A DNA stretch of 64,000 nucleotides from Rhinopomastus cyanomelas (GCA_013400115.1 VXBP01010369.1:1-64000), one strand, 5' to 3'. Counted from the stretch's first letter, positions 47,426 to 60,463 are shown. Program-made: numbers and translations. The notes: generated by a model from the sequence alone, not told the origin.

Positions 47426-50400
47426 CAGATCTACTTCATCCCCGACTGTTTTGTAGTAAATATCAATAAGTACCAAGTACAACATCCCACAGATTGCAGT
47501 AAAAACATGATAAATCTTACACATGTTCCCAATACTGTTTCAATAAACTCTTATGCACTAGTTTAGAGCCACACAATCTGGAACAGATAAAGGTTTGCTG
47601 CTTTGTCTTTTATTGTTTTCTCTAGCAAGTCATATGTGACAGCAGGAAAATCTACCTAGCTGCATTTTTTATTTCACTTTAAAAATGGGGCTGTGTGTGA
47701 CTTTTTTAATGTGTCTGTGTGTATTGGTAGGTATTTGGTATTCTCTGAAAACCTGCTGTCAAAAGGAAAACAGTATTTAGTCTCATCATATTTGAGCCTG
47801 CTGTCTTATATTAGTGTAACTCCTTAACATACTTTGCAAATTAGTCTATTGTACAACAGGATATGAACATTTCCTGCTTTCCCCTTTCATTAATGACAGT
47901 TAATTACTGCAGGAAAAAGCCCACAATAATCACACTAATCAGCAAAATGGATTTTTATACACTAGAGCACAAGCTTTGCTATTTTTCATTATGCCAGTAC
48001 GTAATAAAAATTCCTAAAGAACAATAATATCTCTCCCGTGGGTGTTTTTCTGCTTGTTCTTACGAGAACAAAAGCACAGCTGTACAGGTGCAGGGCAGTC
48101 TATCTAGCCATTGCACACCCCAGGAAAAGGTCAGCAAGGTGGTAGTGGTACAATAACGTGTATGTCTTTGGCAAATCCTCCAAACCCTTAGCAATCAGCA
48201 GCACAAGGAATTCTTGAGCTGAGGTCGTGACTTGTTTCATAGATCTTAGTGGGCATTTTCTGTGACTCTTTTTTCATTCTAAGGCTTCAGAACTCCTAGA
48301 GTGTCTTAATGATAAATGTTAACAGATTACTGATGAACAGATTTATTGAAGCAAATTTGGGAGACAAAGAGTAGGGAACGCCTAGAGCTACTTGGTTTAT
48401 CCAATAGGGTCTCTGTGTGAAATGACATCAGTGGCTGATCTCCAGCCAGCTGACAAAACGTAGTCCGTAGTTTATTACGTGGCATTCCATGGTACAACAA
48501 TTTGAAACAGGCTGCATGAAATTACTTACAAGGAATGGATTCTGGCCTATGAAAATCCCTGATTCAAATCTAAACGTTGCTTGGAAGACTGTTTTGGCTC
48601 AGGCCAAGATGATGCTAAAAATTTTTAAAACCCTAGAAATTTAAAGTTACGCCGACACTTTAACAGATTATGAAACGTCGTTGTCCAAAAGTCTTCTCTG
48701 GCAATATCTAATTAACTATGCAAGGTGAAATCTGTGTGTTTCTGTTGATGTTTTAAGGTCTGCAGGGTTGTCTTAGACTAGAATTAAATGATCTTTTCAG
48801 CACGTCATTTGCTGTTAGTAAAAATATTGTGAACTTGAGGCAGGGAAATATCTTCATTTTAGGAAAAGGTTTGCTTTCTCTATTAGAAGTCACTTTTGTG
48901 TGCACTGAAGAGATTATGTAATAGAACTGAGCCTCAAGGAAAAAATAATTGCTCATTGGGATACATGGAATGACAGAAGATAAAATTATTCGGCTATTCA
49001 AACATGGTTACATCTACTCTCATCAGGATCTGCAGAGGTGTCACAAAGGCTTTCTTACTAGTGGTACTGACAAAGGTTGATCCATCCTTGTGAAAGAACC
49101 AGGCTGATCATTCTCTTTTGTTCAAGGGAGATCATTATATACAAAAATAATCCCTAATGCTTAGGTTATCTGATCTTTGTTTGCTCTTCTCACGTAGAGA
49201 ACAAGAATTCAGATCTTGGTTTCTGCTGAACACAAATGTTCCCAACTCAGCATTAATGAAATCTGTAGGAAACACAATGCAATCAAGACACATTCATTGT
49301 TCTGGAACAGGCAGTGATGCCTTCCAGCTGATGAGCTTCGTGCAAACTTCCTGACTAATCAGGTCATATAGATTAACAACTGAAACATTTCTTAAATGTC
49401 TTCAGACTGCAGCCCATTACTGAAACACCTCTTATAGAGGAAATTATATTAATTAACTTTCAGGAAATTTGCCATGCTACAAAATTGGGCATTTTTTCTA
49501 ACAGCCAGTTAAAATTGCCAAGTTGTTATGTTCAGGGTTTTCAGAGCACTATATGATGTCTCTTTATGCTACAACACTGCTGACTTTAATATATAGTAGG
49601 TGGTATATAAATAGGTGAGAAAATCTCCTTCCAGTTTCCTAGGATGTTTAGTGAATTCTGTTCACAGACCAGTGTGCCTGGGTGGATCCCAGTGCTGCTC
49701 CTTTCAAGGTCAAGCCTGTATCAAGCCTATTGTTGAAGTCAATGAAGCTTCAAATCAATGTATGGATTTTCTGAGGTGAATCCCCTTGAATGATAGGTAC
49801 ATAATATTGTGTATAACCTTGAGGGTACAGTTGCAAATTACCTTGCACTGGAAATTACCTTTTGATGGCTTGCTGACTGATTACATTTCATCAAATCCTA
49901 ATGCATTTAAATTGATATAAGAATGAGAAATCAGTAGAAGGCACTTGGCATATTCTGGCTTTGTTAGGGTGTGCCACTAAGCAGAAAAATAATGTATAAC
50001 ATTTAGAATCAGTAACTCTCATTATTCTTTGCTTGTTTTTAGTCCCTGTATGATTTCTCTTTTTCCTTAACAATATCCTGTTTTATGAAAGTCTTAACCT
50101 CTTCAATAACAGAAAAACTCGGTGCTGATGTAGATGTATTCTTTGGACACTGGTATCTGTCAGCTTTTGCAAACAATTTAATCAACATCATATTTTTCAT
50201 AACAAGTCTTTTTGTGACTGGCATCTGTAGATTTTGCAGCTGCAAGAGTATTGCAGGCAGTGTTGTGCTTTCATTTGCACCCAAAGTGCCTTTAAAAGCA
50301 TTATAAATTGTGTTAAGGCTAGGCCCTGGCCTGAGGGTAGGCTGACAACAAGGATGCTAAATGTCTGGGCATGATGTGACTTGCTGGATGAAGATGAGCA

Positions 50401-50900
50401 ATAGCAGCACAGTAAGGCCATCTAGTTGCTGAAGCCAACCAAGGTGACCTGGGCAGGTTCTCCTCCTTGAATAATCGTGGCCTCAGGAAAGCAGCGTAAT
50501 GACCTACTAAGGATCCCATAAAAGATCTGAAGCTGCCAAGAAGTAAATTGTTTCCAGTCTTTTTGGAACATTTTTCTTGCACAAAGTAGCAGAATCGGCA
50601 GCTGCCCCAGGAGAAGGCTCTAGTTCCCGAGGCAGCCCCATGACCACGTCTGTTGTTGGGTCCTCTTTTCTCCTTTGCTTTATTTTAATACACTCTTCAG
50701 CTTGTTCCTGGCCAGTCTTTTCTCTGCTAAAATGCAAGATGTCTCATGCTGTTTGCAAAGTCATTTTATAACAGCAATTATATTTGATGAGATAACACCT
50801 AAGGTGTTGACCTTATCCGAAGTTGTTTTATTGACTAATACATTAATACTTCATGATAATCCTATTTAGTGATTACATAAGAAAGATTATACTTCAATTC
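47426..50900. other. Intergenic, no recognised feature
   Basis: A 3.5-kb AT-rich stretch without any CR1, the longest in the downstream half. I see no gene or RNA gene. Confidence 0.5.
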
Positions 50901-51070
50901 TGTAGCCCTGGGGTGGTTTGGCCCTGGCTGGGGGCCAGGTGCCCACCAAAGCTGCTCTATCACTCCTCTTTTCTTGGATGGACAGGAGGGAGAAAAACAT
51001 AACAAGAGGCTAGTGGGTAAAGACAGCAACAATTTAATAAAGCAGAATCAAAAGCCACAGAAGGAAGAAG
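50901..51070 (+). mobile_element. Fragment of an avian ERV-type LTR
   Basis: The stretch GGTTTGGCCCTGGCTGGGGG, followed by the CCAGGTGCCCACCAAAGC and GGACAGGAGGGAGAAAA-like segments, matches from memory the 5' part of an LTR common in bird genomes. The rest of the LTR is too diverged to follow beyond about 51070. No viral coding sequence is visible. Confidence 0.45.
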
Positions 51071-52494
51071 AGGCAGAAAATAAAAGATTTTGCTCTACTT
51101 CCCATCAGCAGATGATGTTAGCTAGCAATACAGAAATAAGGACATGCTTTGGTGGCTGGTCTATGACATTTGTGGAATTGAAATATATAGGAACTTTACC
51201 AGTACTGGAGATGGGGTGAAGCCAAAATGCCCATCTCTAGGACAAAACATCACTTTGTTTTTCAAAATACTATTTCATTTTTGTGAGAATTGTGTCCTTG
51301 AGGACTGCATCCATGGTTTTAGATCTTGAGCTGCCACAGTGACCAAATCCAGCCAGAAAGCTTAAATATATAGATAAATGTCCTCAAGATCTGTGGTATG
51401 TATGTCAAGGAGTTTGGGCAAACCTTGTCTTCAGTTATGTTACATAAGAACTGGGTCACGCAGCAGGGCACACTCCTGTGGTCTCAGAGAAGCTCAGGCA
51501 ATTACCACTGATACCAACTGCTTGGAGATCTTATCTGTTCTCTGCTGCTCATCTCTGCCTGTGCTGGCCACCCATTATGCAACACCAGTCTGTCTGCTCC
51601 TTTGACATGGTCCATTTCACAACAGCTTTAGCATGGTCCTTTTCACTACAAAATCAGCTATTTTCCCTCTCACAGTGATTAGCTTGAAAACAATTGATTT
51701 TATTCTTTACGGACTGTTTACAAAGTTTTCCCAGCAGCGACATTAACTCAAACAAGAACACCAGCTCACATGGATTTTGTTATGTGAGGAACAAGCTAGA
51801 AGTGTGAGGACATCAGTACCTTCTCCAAAACTTGCCCATGGCTAAAGCAGTGCAACTGTTGCCACTGCAAAAGAGGTAATTTATTTACTGAAAAATTCAC
51901 GAGTGCAACTTACCTGTCTTCTGTTCATTAGCCTTGAATTTCCCGTGGTAAAGTGGCAAGTTCTGTTCTTACCTGTGGCTGAGAATATATAACTTTGGCT
52001 TTGGCTGCTGTGCAAGACTGTAAGATTTTGCAGTTCACCTCTTCACCAGCATTATCTTTCCAAGTCTCCAACACTATCAAGTGTATACTATTAAAGATAA
52101 AAGATGAATACTACATAAGATGAATGACCTTGGCACATGTCAAGTCCCACATTTACCTCATTTATCTTCTAAAATACTATACAAAATTGTGGCTAGCATT
52201 CTTCTGGTGTTCTTTCAGAGGAGAGGTGAAATACATATGTTTCTATCAAGCAAGATCTGCCCATGCTGCTGCCAACACGTGGTGTTTTGCATTGCTTCAC
52301 CTACAGCCCTTTCTACATGGCCTGGATGCCGTGTACATCACCTGTGGGTTTGTGCTTATAGGAAGAGGGGGCCATATAGAGCCTGTTTCCCTCAAACAAT
52401 TTGCATGTTCAGGCTTGGGTATCTGTCAGTGCTGGCTGAAGTCTGCACACCAAACAAGAGCCAGGTGACGTACCCGAACAACTCAGTGGAGACT
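51071..52494. other. Intergenic; holds a 10-bp inverted repeat
   Basis: Perfect arms AGATCTTGAG (51321-51330) and CTCAAGATCT (51383-51392) enclose a 52-base loop. Their meaning is unknown. No gene is recognised. Confidence 0.45.
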
Positions 52495-52604
52495 AGAAAG
52501 TCTTATTCCAGCCTGGTCTAGGTCGGGGTGTCCCTGACTGTGCTGGGGGTGTTGGAACTGGATGATGGTTCCTTCCTACCCTGAGTGACTCTGATTCCAT
52601 GGCT
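52495..52604 (+). mobile_element. Old CR1 3'-end fragment
   Basis: A GGTCTAGGTCGGGGTGTCCC block and the GGTTCCTTCCTACCCTGAGT segment mark the older CR1 terminal type. Confidence 0.82.
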
Positions 52605-52608
52605 TCTC

Positions 52609-52690
52609 CAGTTAGGTGAGCCTGCTCTGGCAGGGGGATTGGACTAGATGATCTTTCTAGGTTCCTTCCAATCCCTTTCTATGATTCTAT
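52609..52690 (+). mobile_element. Young CR1 3'-end fragment
   Basis: GGTGAGCCTGCTCTGGCAGG, then GGATTGGACTAGATGATCTT and the TTCCAATCCC block lead straight into an expanded octamer tail. It lies in tandem with the older fragment before it. Confidence 0.93.
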
Positions 52691-52771
52691 GATTCTATGA
52701 TTCTATGATTCTATGATTCTATGATTCTATGATTCTATCATTCTATCATTCTATCATTCTATCATTCTATT
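52677..52771. repeat. Octamer microsatellite grown from a CR1 tail
   Basis: The CR1 terminal octamer ATTCTATG is present about seven times (to 52731). It is followed by four copies of ATTCTATC (52732-52763) and one ATTCTATT. The change of the last base in a block shows a second round of expansion from a mutated unit. Confidence 0.97.
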
Positions 52772-52804
52772 CCAGGTTTTGAAAAATATTACCTTTATAA
52801 AAGT

Positions 52805-52815
52805 GGGGGGGGGGG
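52805..52815. repeat. G11 homopolymer
   Basis: Eleven consecutive G residues lie on the + strand, 34 bases after the octamer tract. Confidence 0.95.
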
Positions 52816-53370
52816 TAAGATGAAAACTGATGCACGGTTAGAAATGTACCAAGCAAAGCTCATTGGATCACTCTAGCTGAAAGGGTTGTAATGTATTGGT
52901 TATGAAATATACAAAACTCTTAGTCTTGATGAGAACAGTGTAAAATGTAGGGCTACTTTACCATTAGTACTGTTCTAATTTCATCCCTTAGAGAAATGCA
53001 ATAAAAAGGGTGAAGGGGCTAGAGAGGCTGATTTATTAGAGAATAATGGAAGATTTATGTATGCAGAGATTGCCTAAATAATGATTAAGAAAATAACACT
53101 AGAATGTGCTGCTTAGCAAATAAGCCTGTAAAGGCAGAAAGTGGGACTAGATGCATTATTATTTATGAATCATGTTGTAATTTGCCTAGTGGGTCCTGTT
53201 ACGTTAACTGCTACACAAACACTCAGCAGCAGACGGTGCCTGAAGAGCGCTCAATGGCAGCAAGGACGAGGAGGAAATACCTTGTACCAGGGTCACTTTG
53301 GGCAGCAGCAACAGAGCTAGCAGTGTAAGTCCAGAGCCCTATCCAAGGCTGCTGAATTTAGCAGTTTCAC
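52816..53370. other. Intergenic, no recognised feature
   Basis: No gene or repeat recognised. An open frame running into the following CR1 (from 53298) has host sequence as its first 25 codons. Confidence 0.5.
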
Positions 53371-54437
53371 TAGCGAGGTGGATTGTAAACTGGCTACAGG
53401 GTAGAAGTCAGAGAGTGGTGGTCAATGGGACAGAGTCTAGTTGGAGGCCTGTGTCTAGTGGAGTGCCCCAGGGATCGGTGCTGGGACCGGTCCTGTTCAA
53501 TCTATTCATTGATGACTTGGATGAGGGATTGGCACGCACTGTCAGCAAGTTTGCTGATGACACAAAGCTGGGTGGTGTCGCCGACACCCCCGCAGACTGT
53601 GCTGCCATTCAGCGAGATCTGGACAGGCTGGAGAACTGGGCAGAGAAAAATCTAATGAGCTATAACAAGAGTAAGTGCAGAGTCTTGCATCTGGGCAAGA
53701 ACAACCCCAGGTACCAGTATAGGCTGGGGACTGACCTGTTGGAGTGTAGTGTAGGGGAAAGGGACTTGGGGGTCCTGGTGGACAACAAGATGACTATGAG
53801 CCAGCAATGTGCTCTTGTGGCCAAGAAGGCCAACAGCATCCTGGGGTGGATTAGAAGAGGGGTGGTTAGCAGATCAAGAGAGGTTCTTCTCCCCCTCTAC
53901 TCTGCCCTGGTGAGACCACACCTGGAGTATTGTGTCCAGTTCTGGGCTCCTCAGTACAAGAGGGATGTGGAGCTGCTGGAGAGAGTTCAGCGTAGGGCAA
54001 CAAAGATGATAAGAGAGGTGGAACACCTCCCTTATGAGGAGAGGTTGAGGGAGCTGGGTCTCTTTAGCTTGGAGAAGAGGAGACTGGGGCGACCTCATTA
54101 ATGTCTACAAATATTTGAGGGGTGGGTGTCAGGAGGATGGCACTGGGCTGTTCTCGGTGTCATGTAGTGATAGGACAAGGGGCAATGGTTGTAAGCTGGA
54201 ACATAGGAGGTTCCACATCAACCTGAGAAGGAACTTCTTCACAGCGAGGGTGACGGAGCACTGGAACAGGCTGCCCAGGGGGGTTGTGGAGTCTCCTTCT
54301 CTGGAGATGTTCAAGACCCGACTGGACAGGTTCCTGTGTGACTTGGTTTAGGTGATCCTGCTGTTGCAGGCGGATTGGACTAGATGATCTTTCGAGGTCC
54401 CTTCCGATCCTAATGATTCTATGATTCTATGATTCTA
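53371..54437 (+). mobile_element. Youngest-looking CR1, 1.07 kb, nearly intact coding part
   Basis: The frame is open from entry to about 54085. It carries LQGRSQRVVVNGTESSWRPV, SSGVPQGSVLGPVLFNLFI, the catalytic FADDTK motif, NNPRYQYRLGTDLLE and LVRPHLEYCVQFWAP. A 4-base loss (at about 54086, in the KRRLGRPH stretch) shifts the frame. The remaining C-terminal part is open at 54115-54351. It ends in the standard 3' segment and two ATTCTATG octamers. It lacks the endonuclease and the first half of the polymerase, so it cannot move on its own. Confidence 0.95.
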
Positions 54438-57400
54438 ATTGCCCAGAGACACGTCTCTGTTTCTGATGTGTTATTTCAGAAATGCAGCCTGTTTTTCAGT
54501 GTGTTGAGACTAGTCCACGTGTATCTGTCAAGAATCCTGTAATAATCCTGTGTACAAGGTAAAACTAGCCATCCAACTAAGAGGATACAGATAGTATTAG
54601 GCAATGGACATGCTTGTTATCCATGCTAATCAGCTCCACCAGCAGACATCAAACTGCATGAAGCAGAGATTTGGTTTTATGTTACCACAGGTTTTCACTA
54701 CAAAGAATTTTAATGTGAAGATACAGCACCCAGCCCTTCCACAATGGTTCTAAACTGCTTTCTTTCCTTCTCATGACACAGAATGAAATAGAAGATTATT
54801 TTTCTTTAACACAGTCTTCCAATTGTTTTAAGTCACATAAAAAATCCAAGTTCATGATGTCATCATATATTCTCTTGTTGAAGCCAGACCCATCAGGACT
54901 CAAAGCTGGCTCATCACCATGGTGAAACTTGAATTTCAGTGCAGCCGGCAAATCTCTCTTCTAGCCCCTCTGCTGGTCAGGAACCATCAGCTGCAGAGTG
55001 AGAAGGCTGCAGGACTGTTGAGATGGACACAAAGCCAAGATGGACTCACTGTGCAAAGAAGGGGAGTAGCCCTTCTGTACACTGCTGCAAGCACCAGCAC
55101 CACTCCCCTCTGTGACACAGTGCCTCTGGTGCTCCAGATGAACAGAAACAAAAATGAGCCATTGGACAATTAGGTATTTGCCTGGGGGTTAATTGGGATG
55201 ACACTGGAACAAACACATAAAACAAGACTTTTCATGCATGTTATTTATTTGCAGGCCAATCCAGCGCAGACAGGCTTAGAATTGAAGCTTTGTAGCCTTA
55301 CCATTAGGTTTTGCTGTCCCACAAGATCCATGTCGTAACCACTCCTAAAGAAGTAATGGCCTGCCTGCTAATCTGAAAAGAACATTTTCAAAGTACAGAA
55401 AATTCAGAAGTCATTCCTGTTTGGTGTGGAAAGAATAATTTCTCTGCAAGACAGATACTTAGAGACCATTGGAGTGAACACCAGTACCATCTGGCTAACA
55501 TGTCACCCTACCCAGATGGAAAATTACTACTTAATACTGGCTATGGGCAGAGTTGTGTAAAAACACCATAACAGTTCAAATTAAACAATGTTGGAAAATC
55601 CATTTAAACTACCAGTAACTACTTCATCATTTCCAGGACTTTGAAGAAAAAAAGGCTATGTGAAAATTAGCAGAGCTTGCTAAAATAGCAGACCGTGACA
55701 CTGTTCAGAAGTTATCAGATTCATGGGGAGCGTTTTCTTTCAGCTAGAAGGTTTTTAAATGTGTTAAGGGAAAACATTGTTGAGAAAAGCTGCACCTTGA
55801 ATTTTTTGCTTTTGGCAGGTGTCCTGATAGCTGCCCCTAGTTCTTCTAATAAGAAGAACAATGTTGCATGTGAATATGTTGATAAGAGAAGTTATTCTTT
55901 CCTGGAATATATGATTCTGAGATTAGACTCTACCAACAGAACTCCGCAGGTTACTTAACAGGAGCTTTGGAAGAGAGAACGTGTGAGGTCCTCTATCCGC
56001 TGTTTTTCTGCGCTCAGTTAAACCAATCATATAGAAAAGTTTGAAATGAACAGAAACCATTAAAAGAGTTGAGAAACTGCGTTTGAAAGTCCATCAGAAG
56101 AGTAAATATTTTGCTACTGGCCCTATTGACGCAACCAACACCTTTGGTGAATGTTGAAGTGTTTTTCTAGCCTTTCGCAAAAATAACACTGAGAGAAACG
56201 GACTGTCTAGGAACAGCAGTCCACACTTGTTCTGCTTCAGCTTTTTGGAGTACAAGAGGGCCTTCTTATAGTGGCAGTGAATAAACTGAAGCTCTTGTAA
56301 TGCTGAGAAGGAAAGTCCCTAGGTGCAACTTGGCTTACAGGCACATTTCTGTTTACAGCAGCTTCTCCTTTCCAGGGACTGAGCTCTGTGCAAACACACC
56401 GTCTGCGCAAAGAGACTCCAGCATGTGGCTGAGGACAGCACTGCCTTCCTTCCCCTTCCCCATACCCTCACACCAGTGGTCAGCACAGCCTGTCCTTGCT
56501 CCCCACTCTTCTCCCCCAGAACCCTCACAGGCAGCTTCAGGACTGAGGAAATGTGCCTAATCTGTTCCTTGCAATTGTCTCTATTTTCTGTTGCACTTCA
56601 TGGAAAACTCTTCCCTCAATTATCTTCAATTTGCACTTATCCCTCCCACCATCAGCTTTCCGTATCTTTCCAGCCTTGCCTCTCAGACATGAAAACAGTG
56701 TTGTAGTGTCATAAAGCTGTAACAGCCTGTCTTAGATGTGGTTTGTGATTCTAATTTACTATAAAAAAAGTACACTTCCAAAATGCTCCTGGCAATAAAT
56801 TCTCACATTCCAGGGAACCAAGAATGACAGCAAGAGAAGTGCTCTTTCAGAAGAAAACTGATTGTACTTGACTTAAATCTTTGTTTTAGTTCTTGTTTTC
56901 ATAAAGATCCTCTCTTTTAGTTCTTGTTCCCACTGTGAGGATGACACTGTGGATATAGTCCAGTGGAGGAGAGAGGTAGAACCAGGGCTGCTCTGACTTT
57001 AGGAAGGTTAATTTTCAATAAAAAGATGAAATCCATTCTTCATGCAGTGTTTATATCCTGCAAGCTAGATCTTCTTCTGGATTCCAATAAAAGCAAAAAG
57101 CTTCATAAATTTAATGTATACCATATCAAATCTAGAAGTGATTTTCCCAAACTTCCCTTAAGAGGTTACGAATATTTTGCTGACTCAAGTTCACTTTTGA
57201 ATCCAGCCTGAAATGCAAAAAGTTTCAGATGATTCTTACAGGAGTTTCTGAAATGCTCTTGCGTTTTGGGGGTTTGGAGCACTTTATGTTTCTGCAACTT
57301 CAGCTTTTTCAGCAATCAGCTGAGTATAAGGGTTACTGAGCTGGCAGGAAGGCTACCAGAACTGGTCCTTTAAGTGGCTCTGAGGTTCCCATCACAAGGT

Positions 57401-57939
57401 ACATGGGAAGCATATGGAATAGGTTTTGAAGGAGTATGAAAGAACTTAGCATCTGGATATTGCTACTGGAGATGCTATGTGATTAAACAACCTATTTAGC
57501 TTCCTTAAATAATGTAAGGGAAATACTTGGAATGGAAATCAAACAAATCCAGTCCAGGTTGTTAATACTTTTCAAAATTAGCTCATATATCTCTTCAGTG
57601 AACACACACTTGTAAGTGGTTGATTGGAATGTGTAAAATATTTCAAAGCACCTTCCTACAGAAGAACTCTCAATAAATACAATTTTTTACCGTATTATAT
57701 ATGATGTAAAAACAATTGATTATTTGTTCATATTATCTCAAACTTGTTCATATTGGGAAAATGAACAAATACTGGACTCTTTGATGGCTTACTTCCTCTT
57801 TCTTTAAAAATATCCAGAGTTAGTGATCCTGAGTACTTGATATGTGTAAATTTTACTACTTCATGTCTACATGGTGTTAGAAGAAATGTTAGCAAGTATA
57901 TGGTTGTCATGACATGAGCCTTCCTAACTGCCTAGGAAG
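54438..57939. other. Intergenic, no recognised feature
   Basis: No gene, RNA gene or CR1 in 3.5 kb. A CT-rich stretch lies near 56440-56530 but its open frames resemble no protein I know. Confidence 0.5.
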
Positions 57940-58060
57940 CACTGCAGTGCTGCCCTCTCACTGCATTCCGCCTCTGGCTGGATGGGGAGGAGAAAGTGCA
58001 ACAAGACTCCAGTCTTGAAACACAGGACATGATAATAATTATTCAAATAAAAATTATTTA
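57940..58060 (+). mobile_element. Possible older LTR remnant
   Basis: CTCTCACTGC, a GGCTGGATGGGGAGGAGAAA block and GTGCAACAAGACTC recall the same avian LTR family as the fragment at 50.9 kb, but with greater divergence. Confidence 0.35.
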
Positions 58061-60145
58061 TGTAAACAAATGAGTAGAAAATAGATTATTACCTCCCATA
58101 CTTTCTTTTGGATCGATATCCATTTCATTACCCTTTTATTATTTAGAATTTTCTTTCAGCTGATTGAGATGTTCATTACTCCAGGTAGAATGTCTACAGC
58201 CCCAGACGTCATAATAATGAAGTTATATTGTTTATTGAAAAAGCAGATGCACTCAAGGTGGTCAGTGTTGACACACTGAATTTCAGCAGAATTCCATAAG
58301 GAATCATTTCATTGGTCCCTCTGATGGAGGATTCAGATTCCCTGTTTTGACGTTACTTTGGGAAATGCTTTGGCTAACCTTCTCCACAACAAAAAGATTA
58401 TATGACACAACTACACTGTGCTAAGTATTGGAGACATGGCTTGAACCAAAGCTGTCTAGCTGTTATGTCAAATACCAGCACTGTAAAACCTTCTAGGTTA
58501 AAATAAGTGGTAAAAAACATGTTTTATTTCAAGCGAGTCTTGAAGTGAGAACATTTCACAAATGACAAACAGCGCTAAGTTTAAGAGCTGGATGAACAGA
58601 ATCTGCAACACAGAGAAATAGGCAAAGTGTCAGGATAAAGTAGGAAGGCTTGGAGAACATTTTGATGAGGATATTGTTAGCAATATAGTCTAGATATCTT
58701 TGTTTCTGACCATTTTTCCAGTGTTGTATGCCAGCAAAGAGAATGATTCACTTCTTCGGAAGAATGGTGTTGACAACAAAGTCCTTTAATAGGCAAACAT
58801 TTCTCAAATCATCATATTCATGAATCAGCCTAAATTGCCTGGGCTAGACAGAAGCTGCAGTACAGTGGGCAGCTTCCTGGGTGATACAAACTGCTATCTT
58901 TGCGTTGCAGACTGAATGGAAAGCTCTAAACATTTGGAAGCAATTGCCATAATATTTGGGTGTGTGCCTGATAGCCTCCTGGGTTTGCTCCCTTCCATGT
59001 ACTGAGGTGGCTGGTGAAATAGAATTATTTTCAGATGAGCAGTTTGAAAAGTTCCCGTTAGAAACATCACATCTGCTGTTCTTCCATTGTATTGGAAGAG
59101 TCTGTGATTAACGCGTCCTCTTTGTGCTCCTCTGGAGGAAGGAGTTAAAACTGGAACAAAAGTGCTTCTTCACTAAAGTCCTTCTGAAGCATTTGCCATT
59201 ATCACATTATTAAAAAGTATTCACTGGGAAAGTAAAGCATTTTAAATAGTTCTCAAGAAGTAAATTAAGTTTGGGTGGAAGATGTGACTTTTTTAATTGC
59301 TCTTCAAATTAGTTTAATCCAGTACGATTAAGGTTAAAATGATTACTGCTCTTCAGGCTTCTTTAGTCCTGAAAGTAAAACATCTGAAATTAATAGTTTT
59401 ATTTTCCATTTACATTTTATTAAAATTAAAATGTGGAAAAGCCAGGAATCTGTTGCAGGGCATCATACACTAAAAACCCACACTCTAAACTCAGAGTTTG
59501 CTTAAAGCCATCTGTAACACTTTCAAATACAAATGATACAAGAGGTTAATCCCTATCTTCCACGATCAGAAAATCCAGAAATCACTTCCTTTAGTAACCA
59601 AAGGGATTTCTGTGTTTTAAGGTAGAGGAATGAGAGGGTTCAGAAATGAACATAAGCCCTGATGGGAGACGAAGGCTTTTGCAGCATCGAAATCTATCCT
59701 CTATTATTGGATTAGCAGTGCTTTGGAGTTTTAAAAAAAAAAGCCAGTTGCCAGGAAAAATAAACAATGTGCTTGCTACTGTTGATACCTGGCCTGCAAA
59801 ATGTCTCTATTTTTTGCAGGGGTCTGTCATTTTTAGTTTTTGAGCATAATTGAGAGGTATATCTTGGAAGTAGAGTTAGATGTTCAGGCTGGATTTCTCA
59901 TTAATAATAGTATATTTGAAATTAAGAAAAATTAGGCCACCTTACATCATGCTTAATTTGAAAATTGAGGTATTCCTCTCCATAAATATGTAGTAGAAAT
60001 ACACAAGGAGAGACAGAAAGAGATCAGAGAGTGAGGCAAGACTTTTATTTGAGTTAAACTGGTTCCAACATCTTCAGGAAATTGATTGGACTCTGAGAAA
60101 CTCTGTTTGCATTAGTACTTTCAAATTGAATTTGTGTAATCTATC
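58061..60145. other. Intergenic, no recognised feature
   Basis: No gene recognised. Bases 58190-58260 share CCAGACGTCAT and a nearby TTTATT with the LTR at 43.9-44.3 kb, which may mark another decayed copy. Confidence 0.4.
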
Positions 60146-60463
60146 ACAGAATCACAGAACATTAGGGATTGGAAGGGACCTCGAAAGATCATCCAGTCCA
60201 ATCCCCCTGACACAGCAGGATCACCTAGAACAAGTCACACAGGAACTCATCCAGGTGGATTTTAAGCATCTGTAGTGAAGGAGACTCCACAAGACCCCTG
60301 GGCAGCCTGGTCCAGTGCTCTGTCACTCTCACTGTGAAGAAGTTCCTTCTCATATTGATGTGGAACCTCCTATGTTCCAGCTCACACCCATTGCCCCTCA
60401 TCCTATCACTACATGACACTGAGAAGAGCCTGGCTTCATCCTCCTGACACCCATCCTTCACAT
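60146..60463 (-). mobile_element. CR1, 5'-truncated, minus strand
   Basis: The + strand begins with ACAGAATCACAGAACATTAG and the AAGGGACCTCGAAAG block. The minus strand has an open frame (60461-60225) for the C-terminal region (ELEHRRFHINMRRNFFTVRV). Its truncated 5' end meets the 5' end of the next CR1 with no spacer. Confidence 0.93.

Noticed and set aside
56300..56706. Cluster of overlapping open frames in a CT-rich segment
   Set aside because: Pro/Ser-rich translations come from base composition; no domain, splice site pair or conserved pattern is visible.
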